DNA from: Salvelinus alpinus
Taxonomy: Eukaryota > Chordata > Actinopteri > Salmoniformes > Salmonidae
Assembly: GCF_045679555.1 (NCBI RefSeq)
Contig: NC_092091.1
Coordinates: forward strand, 68,289,241 to 68,353,240
Direction: 5' to 3'
DNA length: 64,000 nt
Shown here: positions 48,801 to 57,242 of the stretch, one piece after another
Layout of the letters: every line of letters starts with the position of its first letter
Numbering within the stretch: the stretch's first letter is position 1
Notes under the pieces: generated by a model
Seen by the model: only the letters and a program-made list of their open reading frames with translations
Databases searched by the model: none
Told to the model about the DNA's origin: nothing
Program-made: the position numbers and the translations under genes

Positions 48801-51222
48801 TGGTAGGCCATGTCCTCATCAACACGCCAGCGGTTACACAATGTTTGCACCCCAAATTGCACCCTTTTCCCTATATAGTCCACTAATGTTGACCAGAGCC
48901 TTATGTGCCCAAAATCACAGTCAACTCATGGCGCTCACCTTTTTTTTTTTTCTTCTTCAGATAACTTTCTTAATGTGTCCTTTGACCTTTGCACTCTTGA
49001 CCTTTCCCTTCCTCCAGGCCTTGACCCCAAGTGCAAGAGCGAGAAGGATGATGGCTTTGTCAGGGTCACGTTCAAGACTGAGAAAGGTACGCACTGCTAT
49101 AAAACAGTTATGAGACATAGATATCTATCGCTAGTTTGTAAATGCTCCAATCTAAATGATAGTACCTTAAGCCACAAGGTCTACTGTTCATGTTCCTTTT
49201 TTTTGTTGCAAAGGCCTTTATTTACTGTACCTCAAGAACACTTATCTCACTGTAAGGAAGTTAGCTGTAGCTAACAGGGTTGGGTTCAATTCCATTTAAA
49301 CTCAGTCAATACAGGAAGTAAACAAAAATTCCAATATCAATTCCAATTTCCTAATTTCCTCCTATGAGAAAAAAATACTTCCTGAATTGACTACACTGAA
49401 ATGGAATTGAATCCAAACCTGGTGCTACTACTCACAGAGAGGGCAAGGAGGGGTGGGCTCTCAGCTGATCATTCAGGTACAGTCCCTGTTGGTGTCTCAA
49501 CAGGCCCAGACACTTGCACCACCGTTGGTCTTTAGGGCTGGGGCAGTGGTATGGCCTCTGCTGGTGCAGTCTCCTTCCACCTTCATCTTGGCCCCTACCT
49601 CTTTCTCCCTCCTCACATCTTCATCCTTTCTCTCCCTCCTCCCTCTCTTTCAGCTCACCTCTTTCAGCTCACCTCCTCCCTCTCCCTCATCTCACCTCTC
49701 GCTCTCTCTCTCATCTCCCTCCTATTTGAAATTATTTCAAACCATATTTGACTCCACACACACGTGTGTGCACACATCCCAAAACTCTGGGATGAAAAGG
49801 GGAAGCACAGTTACTTTTCTATGTATCATGTTTTCTTGGGGCAAAAATTGTCTACGGTTGCTGATTAGGGACGATATACTTACTGATTTTCCAGACAATA
49901 ACATTCCCATTAAAGCAATAGATTCCTAATAGAATTGAACAGTTTCAAAGTGCAACTGGAAGTGTCGCATGTTAAATGGTCCCCAAGCTAGGCCTGCATG
50001 CCACTTCAGTTTATTGAGGGCATTATTTGTGCATGTTCTCTAATTCATTAAACACTGTCTCCTTGACAACAACACATACATTAGTTGTTGTTATGGCCTC
50101 CTATAAATAGTCAAAGCGTGCCAGGCTGCTAGCTTTAACTCTTAACGGCCACCTCTGTTTCTACAGTGAAGAAACTGCACACCCCTGACTACCGCCACTA
50201 CCTGAGGCTGTGGAACCAGGGCACCAAGAACAAGCTGGACAACATGAAGGATCTGCCCAAACTCAACCAGGTAAAAGCATTAATAACCACTCCACCTCCT
50301 CAGGGGTAGTCAGTGGAGTCCACTTGATCAATGTGGCTGTGTATGAAGTTGTGTGTGTCGTGCCAATGAATCTACCTCATCTTCCTTCCCAGTCTAACCT
50401 GTATGTCTTCCCCTCTCTCTCCTTCAGAGCCAGTTCATAGAGCTGTGCAAGACACTGTACAACATGTTCAGCGAGGACGCCCAGGAGCAGGAGCTGTACC
50501 ACGCCACGGCCACCGTCACCAGCCTGCTGCTGGAGATGGGCGAGGTGGGCAAGCTCTTCTGCCATTCCAAGGACCAGGAGGAGCAGGACCAGGACGATCC
50601 AGAGGAGGCCAAAACCAGTGGGCCAGCCCAAGATGGAGGGACCAAGCCTGGGGGTGTCTTCCAGCAGAGGGGCCAGGGAGAGGGGGAGGAGAGCCAGGCC
50701 AGGCCGTGTGGCCCTGCGAAGAGGGACGGCAAGGGCGAGCAGCTGTCTGCCATGGAGGACATTAAGCTGGAGGACTCGTCCCCGAAGGACACAGGGACAT
50801 CGTCCTCCATGCTCATCTCAGATGACGAGACCAAAGACGACACGTCCATGTCGTCCTACTCTGTGCTCAGCGGCGGCTCCCATGAGCTCGACGACAAGCT
50901 TCACTGCGAGGACATTAATGACGACACGGTCCTGGTGCGCAGCGAGAACAGGCCCCATGGTGGAGGGGGAGGGAACGGGCCTCACGGTGAAGGTGGGCCC
51001 CATGGCAGAGATGGGGGGCTGCCTCACAGCACCAGCATAGATAAAGACTGGGCCATCACCTTTGAGCAGTTCCTGGCATCGGTGCTCACTGAGCAGGCCC
51101 TGGTGCTTTACTTTGAGAAGCCAGTGGAGGTGGCCGCACGTATCACCAATGCCAAGAATGTGAGGAAAGTGGGGTGCTCCCTACTGTTCCCTAGCGACTA
51201 TGAGATCTCCCTGTCTGGGTAA
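18710..51222 (+). CDS. tbc1d9: TBC1D9, Rab GTPase-activating protein (22 coding exons)
   Basis: The 22 exons listed separately join in frame to 3,876 nt, giving 1,291 residues against about 1,266 in human. Every intron is GT-AG. Domains in order: GRAM 1 (about 146-213), GRAM 2 (about 293-361), TBC (about 515-702) and an EF-hand (loop 903-914, D-H-N-G-D ... E). The TBC domain keeps both GAP fingers: I560-D563-R566 (IxxDxxR) and Y599-x-Q601 (YxQ). GRAM domains bind membrane lipids and TBC domains stimulate GTP hydrolysis by Rabs; the target Rab is not known from sequence. The C-terminal 260 residues are low in order: acidic and Ser-rich, with a Gly/His insertion. Introns 1 (7.2 kb) and 6 (7.7 kb) are largest. 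Salmonids have a genome duplication, so a second copy may exist elsewhere. Identification rests on near-continuous match to recalled TBC1D9. Confidence 0.97.
19190..19386 (-). mobile_element. tRNA-derived salmonid SINE
   Basis: Minus-strand reading: GAGTGGCACAGCGGCCTAAG, GATTGGGAGT-type, then GTCCGGGTTAGG and a tail near TTAAATAAATAAA. The tRNA B-box region is partly deleted (GAATTGAGATGC joins head to body). Confidence 0.75.
20965..21166 (-). mobile_element. tRNA SINE, AvaIII/V-SINE type
   Basis: On the minus strand: GGTAGCCTAGTGGTTAGAGC, GTCGCTAGTTCTAACTCCCG, then CCTTGAGCAAAGCACTTAAC and a core with GCTCCAGCGTCGCC. The 3' part is short. Confidence 0.7.
21684..21726 (+). repeat. GGT/GCT trinucleotide repeat
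   Basis: The pattern (GGTGGTGGTGCT)n lies within TBC1D9 intron 1. Confidence 0.85.
23622..23751. mobile_element. Foldback MITE-like repeat
   Basis: The left arm GGTAACCCCCATGGTTGCAC ... AGCCCAGCAC is mirrored by TAGTGCTGGGCT ... TGTGCAACCCTGGGGGTTCC on the right. The arms are imperfect, suggesting an old copy. Confidence 0.6.
25412..25526. mobile_element. Foldback MITE
   Basis: TCTCAGAGTAGGAGTGCTGA on the left pairs with CAGCACTCCTACTCTGAGA on the right. This pair is widespread in salmonid genomes. Confidence 0.7.
26043..26153 (+). CDS. tbc1d9: TBC1D9 coding exon 2
   Basis: Residues 41-78: [19 protein letters not shown] and the [14 protein letters not shown] segment. The acceptor is CCGCAG and the donor G|GTGTGT, phase 1. 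Confidence 0.95.
27915..28560 (-). mobile_element. L2-like LINE 3' fragment
   Basis: Minus-strand frames at 28540-28343 ([16 protein letters not shown]) and 28427-28221 ([20 protein letters not shown]) are typical of the C-terminal reverse transcriptase region of L2/Rex-like LINEs. They are joined by frameshifts. The tail near 27920-27950 is a TATAAATAAAGTTTGATTAA-type 3' end. It lies in TBC1D9 intron 2, opposite to the gene. Confidence 0.8.
28645..28836 (+). mobile_element. HpaI-type tRNA SINE
   Basis: Head GCCTAGTGGTTAGAGCGTTG, B-box region TAGATTGAATCCCCGAGC, an AAGGCAGTTAACCC segment containing the HpaI site GTTAAC, and tail AACTGACTTGCCTGGTTAAA. Confidence 0.85.
29201..29319 (+). CDS. 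tbc1d9: TBC1D9 coding exon 3
   Basis: Residues 78-117, [18 protein letters not shown] through TFVKGKVQ. Acceptor CCATAG, donor CAG|GTACTG, phase 0. Confidence 0.95.
29909..30137 (+). CDS. tbc1d9: TBC1D9 coding exon 4 (GRAM 1)
   Basis: Residues 118-194, including [17 protein letters not shown] and the first GRAM core [20 protein letters not shown]. Donor G|GTAGGG, phase 1. Confidence 0.95.
30409..30485 (+). CDS. tbc1d9: TBC1D9 coding exon 5 (end of GRAM 1)
   Basis: Residues 194-219, [19 protein letters not shown] and LLPDAVK. Donor AAG|GTGAGC, phase 0. The following intron is only 114 nt and stays open in frame. Confidence 0.95.
30600..30784 (+). CDS. tbc1d9: TBC1D9 coding exon 6
   Basis: Residues 220-281, [20 protein letters not shown] through KKVSALKR, linking the two GRAM domains. 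The acceptor itself is AAG|GTGAGC and so resembles a donor. Donor AG|GTGAGG, phase 2. Confidence 0.95.
31392..37965 (+). repeat. 35-bp minisatellite array, about 188 copies
   Basis: The unit reads TAACTGTTGCCCCATCTAGA followed by TGTCTATTGTAGTAG, period 35. Copies run without interruption for about 6.57 kb, mostly identical. Main variants: CTATATAG replacing CATCTAG (two linked base changes), CAGCTG or CAACTG instead of TAACTG at the unit start, GTATATTG for GTCTATTG, CCCGTCTAG, and four 34-bp units (about 34812, 35265, 37010, 37080). The standard unit holds the palindrome CATCTAGATG. All frames contain stops, so it is non-coding. Array length in an assembly may be collapsed or expanded. Confidence 0.98.
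38175..38398 (+). mobile_element. Tc1-like element, 5' end fragment
   Basis: After TA it begins CACTGGGTACAAAACATTAA and continues through AGAGCAGG-type and GTGAATGGGCAAGACAATAG segments to GCACCGGTTTGTGTCAAGAA, as in a common salmonid Tc1 family. It is then cut off, and part of the 5' region is also deleted. Confidence 0.75.
38510..38717 (+). CDS. tbc1d9: TBC1D9 coding exon 7 (GRAM 2)
   Basis: Residues 281-350, [20 protein letters not shown] and the second GRAM core [16 protein letters not shown]. Acceptor CACCCAG, donor GAG|GTGAGT, phase 0. The frame stays open upstream to an ATG at 38442, so a start inside intron 6 cannot be excluded. Confidence 0.95.
39660..39805 (+). mobile_element. Dispersed LINE-like 3' tail
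   Basis: TTGTTAGATACTACTGCAGT, then CACCTGCAATAACATCTGCT and GTGTATGTGACCAATAACAT, is a tail seen at many salmonid sites. A minus-strand copy lies at about 41155-41290 and a short copy at 56080-56140. Confidence 0.6.
39930..40136 (+). CDS. tbc1d9: TBC1D9 coding exon 8
   Basis: Residues 351-419: [10 protein letters not shown], then [20 protein letters not shown] and the [12 protein letters not shown] helix. Phase 0 at both ends. Confidence 0.95.
40495..40674 (+). CDS. tbc1d9: TBC1D9 coding exon 9
   Basis: Residues 420-479, a Ser-rich linker followed by [20 protein letters not shown] and FNPKL. Donor CTG|GTACGG, a weak match at +3 to +6. The frame stays open into the intron and through a SINE to 40941. 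Confidence 0.93.
40727..40950 (+). mobile_element. tRNA-derived salmonid SINE in intron 9
   Basis: Head GAGTGGCGCAGCGGTCTAAG, B box GGTTCGATTCCAGG, body GATTGGGAGTCCCATAGGGC and tail CTTGCCTAGTTAAATAAACA. It is in sense orientation, starting 52 nt after the exon 9 donor, and its tail carries AATAAA at 40941-40946. Confidence 0.9.
41155..41290 (-). mobile_element. Dispersed LINE-like 3' tail, minus strand
   Basis: The reverse complement reads GTTAGATATTACCGCACTGT ... CCCGCAATCACATCTGCTAA, the same tail as at 39660-39805. Confidence 0.55.
41650..41738. mobile_element. Short foldback element
   Basis: TCCTACGAACCATCCTGATC is mirrored by GATTAGGATGGTTCGTACGA, with inner arms CTTACATT and AATGTAAG. 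Confidence 0.6.
41972..42122 (+). CDS. tbc1d9: TBC1D9 coding exon 10 (start of TBC)
   Basis: Residues 480-530, [19 protein letters not shown] then [19 protein letters not shown], the entry of the TBC domain. Phase 1 donor. Confidence 0.95.
42123..43946 (+). other. TBC1D9 intron 10
   Basis: No exon or named repeat is seen. Poly-C runs lie at about 43279-43292 and in the acceptor tract (43926-43945). Confidence 0.7.
43947..44161 (+). CDS. tbc1d9: TBC1D9 coding exon 11 (TBC catalytic fingers)
   Basis: Residues 530-601. It contains the arginine finger motif IERDLHR (R566) and ends at YCQ (Q601), the glutamine finger, so both GAP residues lie in one exon. Acceptor with a long poly-C tract. Confidence 0.95.
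44340..44520 (+). mobile_element. Possible degraded SINE/repeat
   Basis: GCGTGTTCAATCCCAGTGCT resembles a tRNA-derived B box, followed by CTTAACCATTCGGAATGAAT, a segment seen in a dispersed salmonid repeat. The edges are unclear. Confidence 0.35.
44893..45010 (+). CDS. tbc1d9: TBC1D9 coding exon 12 (TBC)
   Basis: Residues 602-641, [20 protein letters not shown] and [19 protein letters not shown]. Phase 1 donor. Confidence 0.95.
45259..45544 (+). CDS. tbc1d9: TBC1D9 coding exon 13 (TBC)
   Basis: Residues 641-736, [20 protein letters not shown] through [20 protein letters not shown] and [12 protein letters not shown], the C-terminal half of the TBC domain. Donor AAA|GTGAGG, phase 2. Confidence 0.95.
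46084..46213 (+). CDS. tbc1d9: TBC1D9 coding exon 14
   Basis: Residues 736-779, [20 protein letters not shown] through [12 protein letters not shown]. Phase 0 donor. Confidence 0.95.
46498..46596 (+). CDS. tbc1d9: TBC1D9 coding exon 15
   Basis: Residues 780-812, [20 protein letters not shown] through TTKRNV. Basic, helix-rich. Phase 0 at both ends. Confidence 0.95.
46793..46861 (+). CDS. tbc1d9: TBC1D9 coding exon 16
   Basis: Residues 813-835, [20 protein letters not shown] then LFK. Phase 0 at both ends, so skipping would keep the frame. Confidence 0.94.
47552..47804 (+). CDS. tbc1d9: TBC1D9 coding exon 17 (EF-hand)
   Basis: Residues 836-920, [11 protein letters not shown] through [20 protein letters not shown]. 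The EF-hand loop is [12 protein letters not shown], with acidic or amide ligands at loop positions 1, 3, 5, 9 and 12. Phase 1 donor. Confidence 0.95.
47947..48012 (+). CDS. tbc1d9: TBC1D9 coding exon 18
   Basis: Residues 920-942, [20 protein letters not shown] then P. Human has [11 protein letters not shown] here. Phase 1 donor. Confidence 0.93.
48540..48680 (+). mobile_element. LINE-like 3' tail
   Basis: TTACAGCACTTTGAGCATCT, then AAAGGCGCTATATAAATGCT, is a frequent 3' tail of fish LINE copies. It lies just before exon 19. Confidence 0.5.
48719..48802 (+). CDS. tbc1d9: TBC1D9 coding exon 19
   Basis: Residues 942-970, [20 protein letters not shown] then PETN. Phase 1 donor. Confidence 0.93.
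49018..49086 (+). CDS. tbc1d9: TBC1D9 coding exon 20
   Basis: Residues 970-993, [20 protein letters not shown] then EK. It diverges from human but aligns at DDGFV. Phase 1 donor. Confidence 0.88.
49087..50166 (+). other. TBC1D9 intron 20
   Basis: The intron holds an imperfect foldback repeat at about 49275-49425 (TTCAATTCCATTT against AAATGGAATTGAA) and a CT-rich tract at about 49595-49725. No exon is seen. Confidence 0.6.
50167..50270 (+). CDS. tbc1d9: TBC1D9 coding exon 21
   Basis: Residues 993-1027, [20 protein letters not shown] through DLPKLNQ. Phase 0 donor. Confidence 0.93.
50428..51222 (+). CDS. tbc1d9: TBC1D9 coding exon 22 (last)
   Basis: Residues 1028-1291 and stop TAA. It encodes [17 protein letters not shown], an acidic Glu/Asp/Gln-rich stretch, [33 protein letters not shown], a Gly/His insertion (about 50951-51030), and the conserved end [12 protein letters not shown] through YEISLSG. 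Confidence 0.95.
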   Translation, partial: SQFIELCKTLYNMFSEDAQEQELYHATATVTSLLLEMGEVGKLFCHSKDQEEQDQDDPEEAKTSGPAQDGGTKPGGVFQQRGQGEGEESQARPCGPAKRDGKGEQLSAMEDIKLEDSSPKDTGTSSSMLISDDETKDDTSMSSYSVLSGGSHELDDKLHCEDINDDTVLVRSENRPHGGGGGNGPHGEGGPHGRDGGLPHSTSIDKDWAITFEQFLASVLTEQALVLYFEKPVEVAARITNAKNVRKVGCSLLFPSDYEISLSG

Positions 51223-52395
51223 CTAATGCCTCAATGGAAAAGAGAGAATTTAGAGACTGACTCTTGCTCTGTAGGTTGACTGCTTCGGAAAACAGGGAAA
51301 CATGTCATGTAAATGTACGTGAGAACCCAGTCTTCTCCTCTTTGTTGGGTGACAAGAATGACAGTCTGCTAGAACTGAAAAGTCTAACATTTGTGTGCAA
51401 TACTGAAAGAGTTAAAAAAGAAAAAGGAAAAAAAGAAAAAAAACTGCTCTTAGTAATGTATTTTACCAGATGTCAACAACCTGTTTTATCTTTAGGGTTA
51501 GAAGATTCTGTTCAGCAGAGGGACCAGGGAAGGACAAAAAGGGCTTTATTGACCTTTGACCTCAAAAGGAATTCAGGCAGAGATGTGGTGTGTACTGTAC
51601 ATGTATTAGCTGAGCTTGCTGTACTTTATATGAAGTCATGTATACATGTTACTAATAATCGCTAAACCAGTTAGACTACTACGTATCATGATGTTTAAGT
51701 CTTACAGACCACCAGCCCAGTCCAGGAGTGGCCTGTCACAGTCCCCGAGGAAAACACTGCTCAGTCGTTGTAGAGTTCTGTTAGTCCATTAGCCTAGCGG
51801 CTAATGAGTTAGAGGCTAACAGCAATCTGTGGTGCAGTGTTACTCGCTGCTAATCTATTAGCCGCTAATTTACACTAGAAACAATGGGTAAGACAGGTAG
51901 CATCTGTTAGCTACAATGAAGAAGTGACTGTACTTCTAGAGTTGGAAAGATTAGTTGCAGCCTCTTCAGGATAACCCACACTTGCACTGGAATGAAATAT
52001 GAATGGTGGTGAAAGCTTTATCTGACTAGATGTACTTCTGTAAATTCACTAAGGAAAGCACTGTTTAGATTTAATTTGTGTGGTAGTTTAGCCTGCATAC
52101 TGAACTGTAGAGCACACGCACTTTGTTTTATCAGGAACAAATTACATTTACAACATCTTCCCTTTTTAATTCCATAAGCATGTTGTCTGCCTTTTTTCTG
52201 TGCCACTCCTGCACTCATCGTCAGCACACTCCAAAAGCTTATTTTTTTTTAACGATGTTTAGAACTTTTTGCTCTGTATATTTTTACGCTGTTTTTATAT
52301 TTTTTTTGTTCCAATGTGAAGGATTTTGTCATGTACAAAGGTCATGATTTTAAGTGTACCACTTCAAATAATTAAAAAGTGTAGAATGAACGGTC
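51223..52395 (+). other. TBC1D9 3' UTR
   Basis: Non-coding sequence after the stop codon, with AT-rich stretches. It runs up to a likely ATTAAA poly(A) signal at 52371-52376. The end is inferred. Confidence 0.5.
52371..52376 (+). terminator. Possible TBC1D9 poly(A) signal ATTAAA
   Basis: ATTAAA lies about 1.15 kb after the stop codon. It is the second most common poly(A) hexamer. No earlier AATAAA is seen in the UTR. Confidence 0.45.
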
Positions 52396-53664
52396 CTACG
52401 CTACATATTAAAAATGTCTCATGTCTCTTTATGGGATTCATCAATTAGGGTTGCCTGGGATAAATATTGATACGCTCAGTTTCGACATTGAGGGGAAGAC
52501 ATATCTATACAGAGATGGAGACAGAGCACCCTCTAGTGGAGAAGAGGATGTTCCAGAATCAGACCCAATATCCTGTAATGCCTCCAAAGATGAGGATAAA
52601 TGAAGATGCTTCACTCAGGCTGTGTACCATTGAAAGAATGGTCAGTTCCTGTCTACTTAAGGGGGTGGCTCTCCCATAGACACCAATGCGATAGCATTTG
52701 GGTCTGGTCTACTCAGCTCATTGACTAACATATGAAACAAAAATAAGGGAGTAGAATATCTCTTCCATCTCTGATGCCACCACTGCAAATACCTTTCTCT
52801 TTTCAACCTTTCAGTAAAAGGAAGCGATGGGTTAATGGCTAACATCTTTGCAGTTCTCTAGCTTTGACAATGGTGCGCAGTGTCAGCGTGTGAGACATGC
52901 TGAAATAGAGACTTTGTCACACAAAGGTGGTTTGTGAAATCTCTCGCTTTCTTCTTATTGCTGTGCTGCTCTGCAGACGCTTGGGGGTGTGGTTCGGGTT
53001 GACCAATAAGAGCTTGCCATTGTAATGCATATGGGCACATTCTCTAGCAATGATTAATCCATTAACGTAGTAATGGATTGGGTTGAAGTGTTTAACTGAC
53101 GTCTAGTTGTAACTGGTCTGCTAATACGTCATTCTCTGTCCTCCTTTTACTGCAGTTATGTAATATTGTTCATCCCAGGACCTGAGCAAACGCATCATGT
53201 CCCTAAATTATGGATTCAAAGGTCATTAGAATGTAGAACAGGGTTTCCCAAACTCGGTCCTGGGGCCCCCCTGGGTACACGTGTTTGCTCTTGCACTACA
53301 CACTTGATTCAGGACCGACTTTGGGAAACTGATGTAGAACACTGGATTTTAAATAATGTTCTGTGTTAGGATAAAGAATTTGATCTATTAAATCATAAAC
53401 ATCTAATTAATCATAATGTATGATGCTGAATTATAGCGGGGGGGTTTTACCATTCATCCCAGAGCCTATACGGTAGGTGCTTAGTCTTATGTATGGTAGC
53501 AAACAAAGTCCTCAATTCCCTCTTGCTTTCAGGATTGTTTTCTGTTTATACTCCACCGGTTTTTCCTCTTTTTCCACAGGGGTAATACGTTAACCAATAA
53601 TGTTCTGTTTATCAAGTTCTCATTCCTGTGTGTTTACCATGAATCTGGGTGGTCAGCCTAACCG
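52396..53664. other. TBC1D9-UCP1 intergenic, no gene seen
   Basis: It contains a short foldback at about 53240-53335 (GGTTTCCCAAACTCGGTCCT against AGGACCGACTTTGGGAAACT), a repeat seen widely in fish. Nothing else is recognised. Confidence 0.5.
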
Positions 53665-53975
53665 CGCTTCTTAACACCCGGAAGCTAGCCGCACCAATGT
53701 GCCTGAGGAAACTGTTCAACTGACGACCGAGGTCAGCATGGGGGCGCTCAGCCCGCCACAAGTAGTCGCTAGAGCGCGATGAGCCAAGTAAAGCCCCCCC
53801 CCCCCGGCCAAACCCTCCCCAAAACCCGGATGATGCTGGCCCAATTTTGTGCCGCCCTATGGGACTCCCGATCATGGCCGGTTGTGATACAGCCCGGAAT
53901 CGAACCCGGGTCTGTAGTGACGCCTCTAGCACTGCGATGCAGTGCCTTAGACCGCTGCGCCACTCGGGAGGCCCA
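53665..53975 (-). mobile_element. Near full-length tRNA-derived SINE
   Basis: Minus-strand reading: CTCCCGAGTGGCGCAGCGGT head, B box GGTTCGATTCCGGG, body GATCGGGAGTCCCATAGGGC, then a poly-G run and the extended 3' part down to CTTCCGGGTGTTAAG. Confidence 0.85.
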
Positions 53976-54734
53976 GGGTCATTTTTTATAAGTCTTTTAC
54001 ATAAGAAGGTGGCGTTTCTAGGTAGCTGAGCTGAAGAGGGAGAGCTGGAAAACACCCTGCTGTAAGGCAATACTCTTATCAGTCCCTTTGACCTTTAGTC
54101 CCTAGTTCACGTCACAACCCTCCCACTTCTGTCACCTCTGCATATTGACCGAGAGGCAAACTCTTCACTCCACATGTACCAGCATTACGATTTGAACGGT
54201 TCTGGGACATCAGTCCATTCCAACATGTGCTCAAACATTTTGTCCCCCTAAAAATAAAAAATTGTTCATAGTGGTTGGTTAAACCAGACTGAACACTACA
54301 GCCTGGTATGTTTAAACCTCTTTATCAATAGGCAGCCAATTGAAATTAAGCCAACTATCTCACCTGGTCTGTCACAATTTCATCAGGAACACCAGTTACC
54401 TTTTGACAGACTGTCATGAATCTGGCTGTTAGCCAATGAAACTCTCCCACCTTAAGCCCCTGTCCTTCACACCCTAACTCCTATTGGCTGAGAGCTTAGA
54501 CAAGCCTCTCGACAGCTGGTACGATGGGTCCCCTGCACGTTACTGATGTTATTGGTAGACATGTTGTAGATAAGCAACATATTGGTGTAATGAAGTGAAT
54601 GATTACATTCAGTAAACCCATCTTCGTGTTACTGATACTTCTGCTATTCATATAGGTCTGCTGGTAGCTGTGGGGTGAACAGAGTAAAAGAGCCCCAGTG
54701 GTTCCAAATACTCTGTGGTAGATAGCTATGTAAA
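53976..54734. other. Intergenic, nothing recognised
   Basis: No supported gene or repeat. Confidence 0.4.
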
Positions 54735-55640
54735 CCCTGTCTTTCAAAGATAATTCGTAAAAATCCAAATAACACAGTTTCCCATGCTTGTTCAATGAAC
54801 CATAAACAATTAATGAACATGCACCTGTGGAACGGTCGTTAAGACACTAACAGCTTACAGACGGTAGGCAATTAAGGTCACAGTTATGAAAACGTAGGAC
54901 ACTAAAGAGGCCTTTCTACTGACTCTGAAAAACACCAAAATAAAGATGCCCAGGGTCCCTGCTCATCTGCGTGAACGTGCCTTAGGCATGCTGCAAGGAG
55001 GCATGAGGACTGCAGATGTGGCCAGGGCAATAAATTGCAATGTCCGTACTGTGAGACGTCTAAGACAGCACTACAGGACGGACAGCTGATCGTCCTCGCA
55101 GTGGCGGAGCACGTGTAACAACACCTGCACAAGATCGGTACATTCGAACATCACACCTGCGGGACAGGTACAGGATGGCAACAACAACAACTGCCCGAGT
55201 TCTGCCATGGCCAGCGAAGAGCCCGGATCTCAATCCCATTGAGCACGTCTGGGACCTGTTGGATCGGAGGGTGAGGGCTAGGGCCATTCCGCGCAGAAAT
55301 GTCCGGGAACTTACAGGTGCCTTGGTGGAAGAGTGGGGTAACATCTCACAGCAAGAACTGGCAAATCTGGTGCAGTCCATGAGGAGGAGATGCACTGCAG
55401 TACTTAATGCAGCTGGTGGCCACACCAGATACTGACTGTTACTTTTGATTTTGACCCCCTTTTTGTTCAGGGACACATTATTCCATTTATGTTAGTTACA
55501 TGTCTGTGGAACTTGTTCAGTTTATGTCTCAGTTGTTGAATCTTGTTGTGTTCATACAAATATTTACACATGTTAAGTTTGCTGAAAATAAATGCAGTTG
55601 ACAGTGAGAGGACGTTTCTTTTTTTGCTGAGTTTATGACA
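54735..55640 (+). mobile_element. Internally deleted Tc1/mariner transposon
   Basis: The start of a transposase (54949 onward, VPAHLRERALGMLQGGMRTA helix-turn-helix) is followed after about 240 nt by the C-terminal end (WPAKSPDLNPIEHVWDLLDR, with the DDE-region NPIEHVW motif) at about 55200-55434. The central catalytic part is missing, joined near CTGCCCGAGTTCTGCC. The right end shows GACAGTGAGAGGACGTTTCT and TTTTGCTGAGTTT. The left inverted repeat is mostly lost, so the copy is inactive. Confidence 0.85.
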
Positions 55641-56209
55641 AAAGGTACCAAAAGGTACCATTACACAATGAGTGGTGAATGTTGCCACATTGCACTGGGA
55701 TTAATGAAATATTCCCATTAAATGTTGCATTGTAGTTACAACGTAATGTACCGGTAAATGTGTTGTTTTTCACAAATGTTAGAAGCTGTGTGCTGCTGTA
55801 GGGTTGATTTGGACGTTGACTTTCTTGACAGTGAGTGGACTTTGGTTTGGCCCGTGCTCCTGTACACAGTAACGCCTCTCTCTGTGGCAAGTCAGTAAAA
55901 AATCGAATAAATATGAGGATGCACAACTCCTTGTTTCAGGGTTAGGGCTGGCTCCCTGGGACTGTAGTTTGGGCTCTCACGTCCTGCAGTAAACCAATAG
56001 CTAGTCAAACGGAATTTAATCCACTGGATTAATAACAATGTAAGTACTCTCAGATATTACCTGTTAGATTTCGCTACACTCGGAATAACATCTGCTAACC
56101 ATGTGTATGTGACCAAAACAATTTGATTTGATTTGACCAACATGGTTGAAGTTTTTGTTGTTGTTGATTAGACCTAATATAGGTTTTGTAAATCTTGGTT
56201 TATTTTTGA
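55641..56209. other. UCP1 upstream region
   Basis: It contains a short LINE-like tail at about 56080-56140 ending in TTTGATTTGATTTGA. No gene is seen. Confidence 0.45.
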
Positions 56210-56805
56210 GATGTGTTGCACCATTTAATTTTAAACCTGGATTAGTTCATCTAAGGTTCAATCTTTAAACTATGATTAGTTACACGTGTCATAATGGATT
56301 CACCATAGCAATATGTTCTCATTCTATTTCTATGGAAACAAATTTGCACTGGTCATTGCTAGCTTGCTAGCTAGCTAGCTAGCAAATTAAGTTTGAAATA
56401 CAGGCTATTAAAACTATACTTTTTGGTCAAATTAGTTAGCTGGCTAGTTTACTTTTGCAATCATGGTATCCACAAGAGCGTTAATCACACTGATAATAAA
56501 GCACATACACTGACATTTTATCAATTTAAACCTCCTGCAGGTGCAGTTTAGAATAATCCCTTATCTACAGTTTAATTTGATTTTAAAACAATGGAGCAAG
56601 AAGATTTAAACTAAGAACAAAATTAAACTTAGTTTAGAAGAAGGTTTAAATTGAACTAAGATTAATTTAAAACTAGGTTTAAAATGTTGTGCAACAAGAT
56701 TAATACGTAAACCTTGATTTAACCCAGTTAATAAACCTTGATTAAACCCAGTTTAAACCTTGATTAAACCCAGTTTGAGTTAATCCATGTTGGTGCAACC
56801 CACCC
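56210..56805. mobile_element. MITE-like element upstream of UCP1
   Basis: The left end (GTTGCACCATTTAATTTTAA, then ACCTGGATTA) is roughly mirrored by the right end (TAATCCATGTTGGTGCAACC). The right part has several AACCTTGATTAAACCCAGTT-type repeats. The central 56243-56507 segment recurs at 58756-59009. It ends about 310 bp before the UCP1 start codon. Confidence 0.6.
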
Positions 56806-57116
56806 CTATATATAACTGATGTTTATTTGATCTGGTTGATTGTATAGATTATTATAATCAATGCTGTTCAGTTGTTATTATGATGTAATGTCTTTTCAAA
56901 TATCACAAAATCCCTCCTGCCACAACAATAGTCTACACACTGCACAGGCTATTGTACTTTTGAAACCGAATCAACAAATTGACCGGCATATTTACCCAAC
57001 AATTTCCTAAGTATGCACAGCATTTTACTAAATTCCAAGGATGGTAAGAGAGAATAGATGCGGCAGTGTTGACATCCTTCCCTCTTCCTCCTTCACTGTC
57101 TGCAGTACCAGGGACC

Positions 57117-57242
57117 ATGGTGGGAATGAAGCCCTCCGATACACCCCCTACCCTGGGGGTGAAGCTGCTGAGTGCTGGCTCAGCGGCCTGCATCGCTGAC
57201 CTGGTCACCTTTCCCCTGGATACAGCCAAAGTCAGACTCCAG
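57117..57242 (+). CDS. ucp1: UCP1 coding exon 1
   Basis: Residues 1-42, [16 protein letters not shown] to [10 protein letters not shown], the first carrier motif. Donor CAG|GTAATG, phase 0. Confidence 0.95.

Noticed and set aside
50618-51040. Long alternative frames in the last TBC1D9 exon
   Set aside because: They are shadows of the GC-rich, real frame, which continues to the conserved C-terminus.
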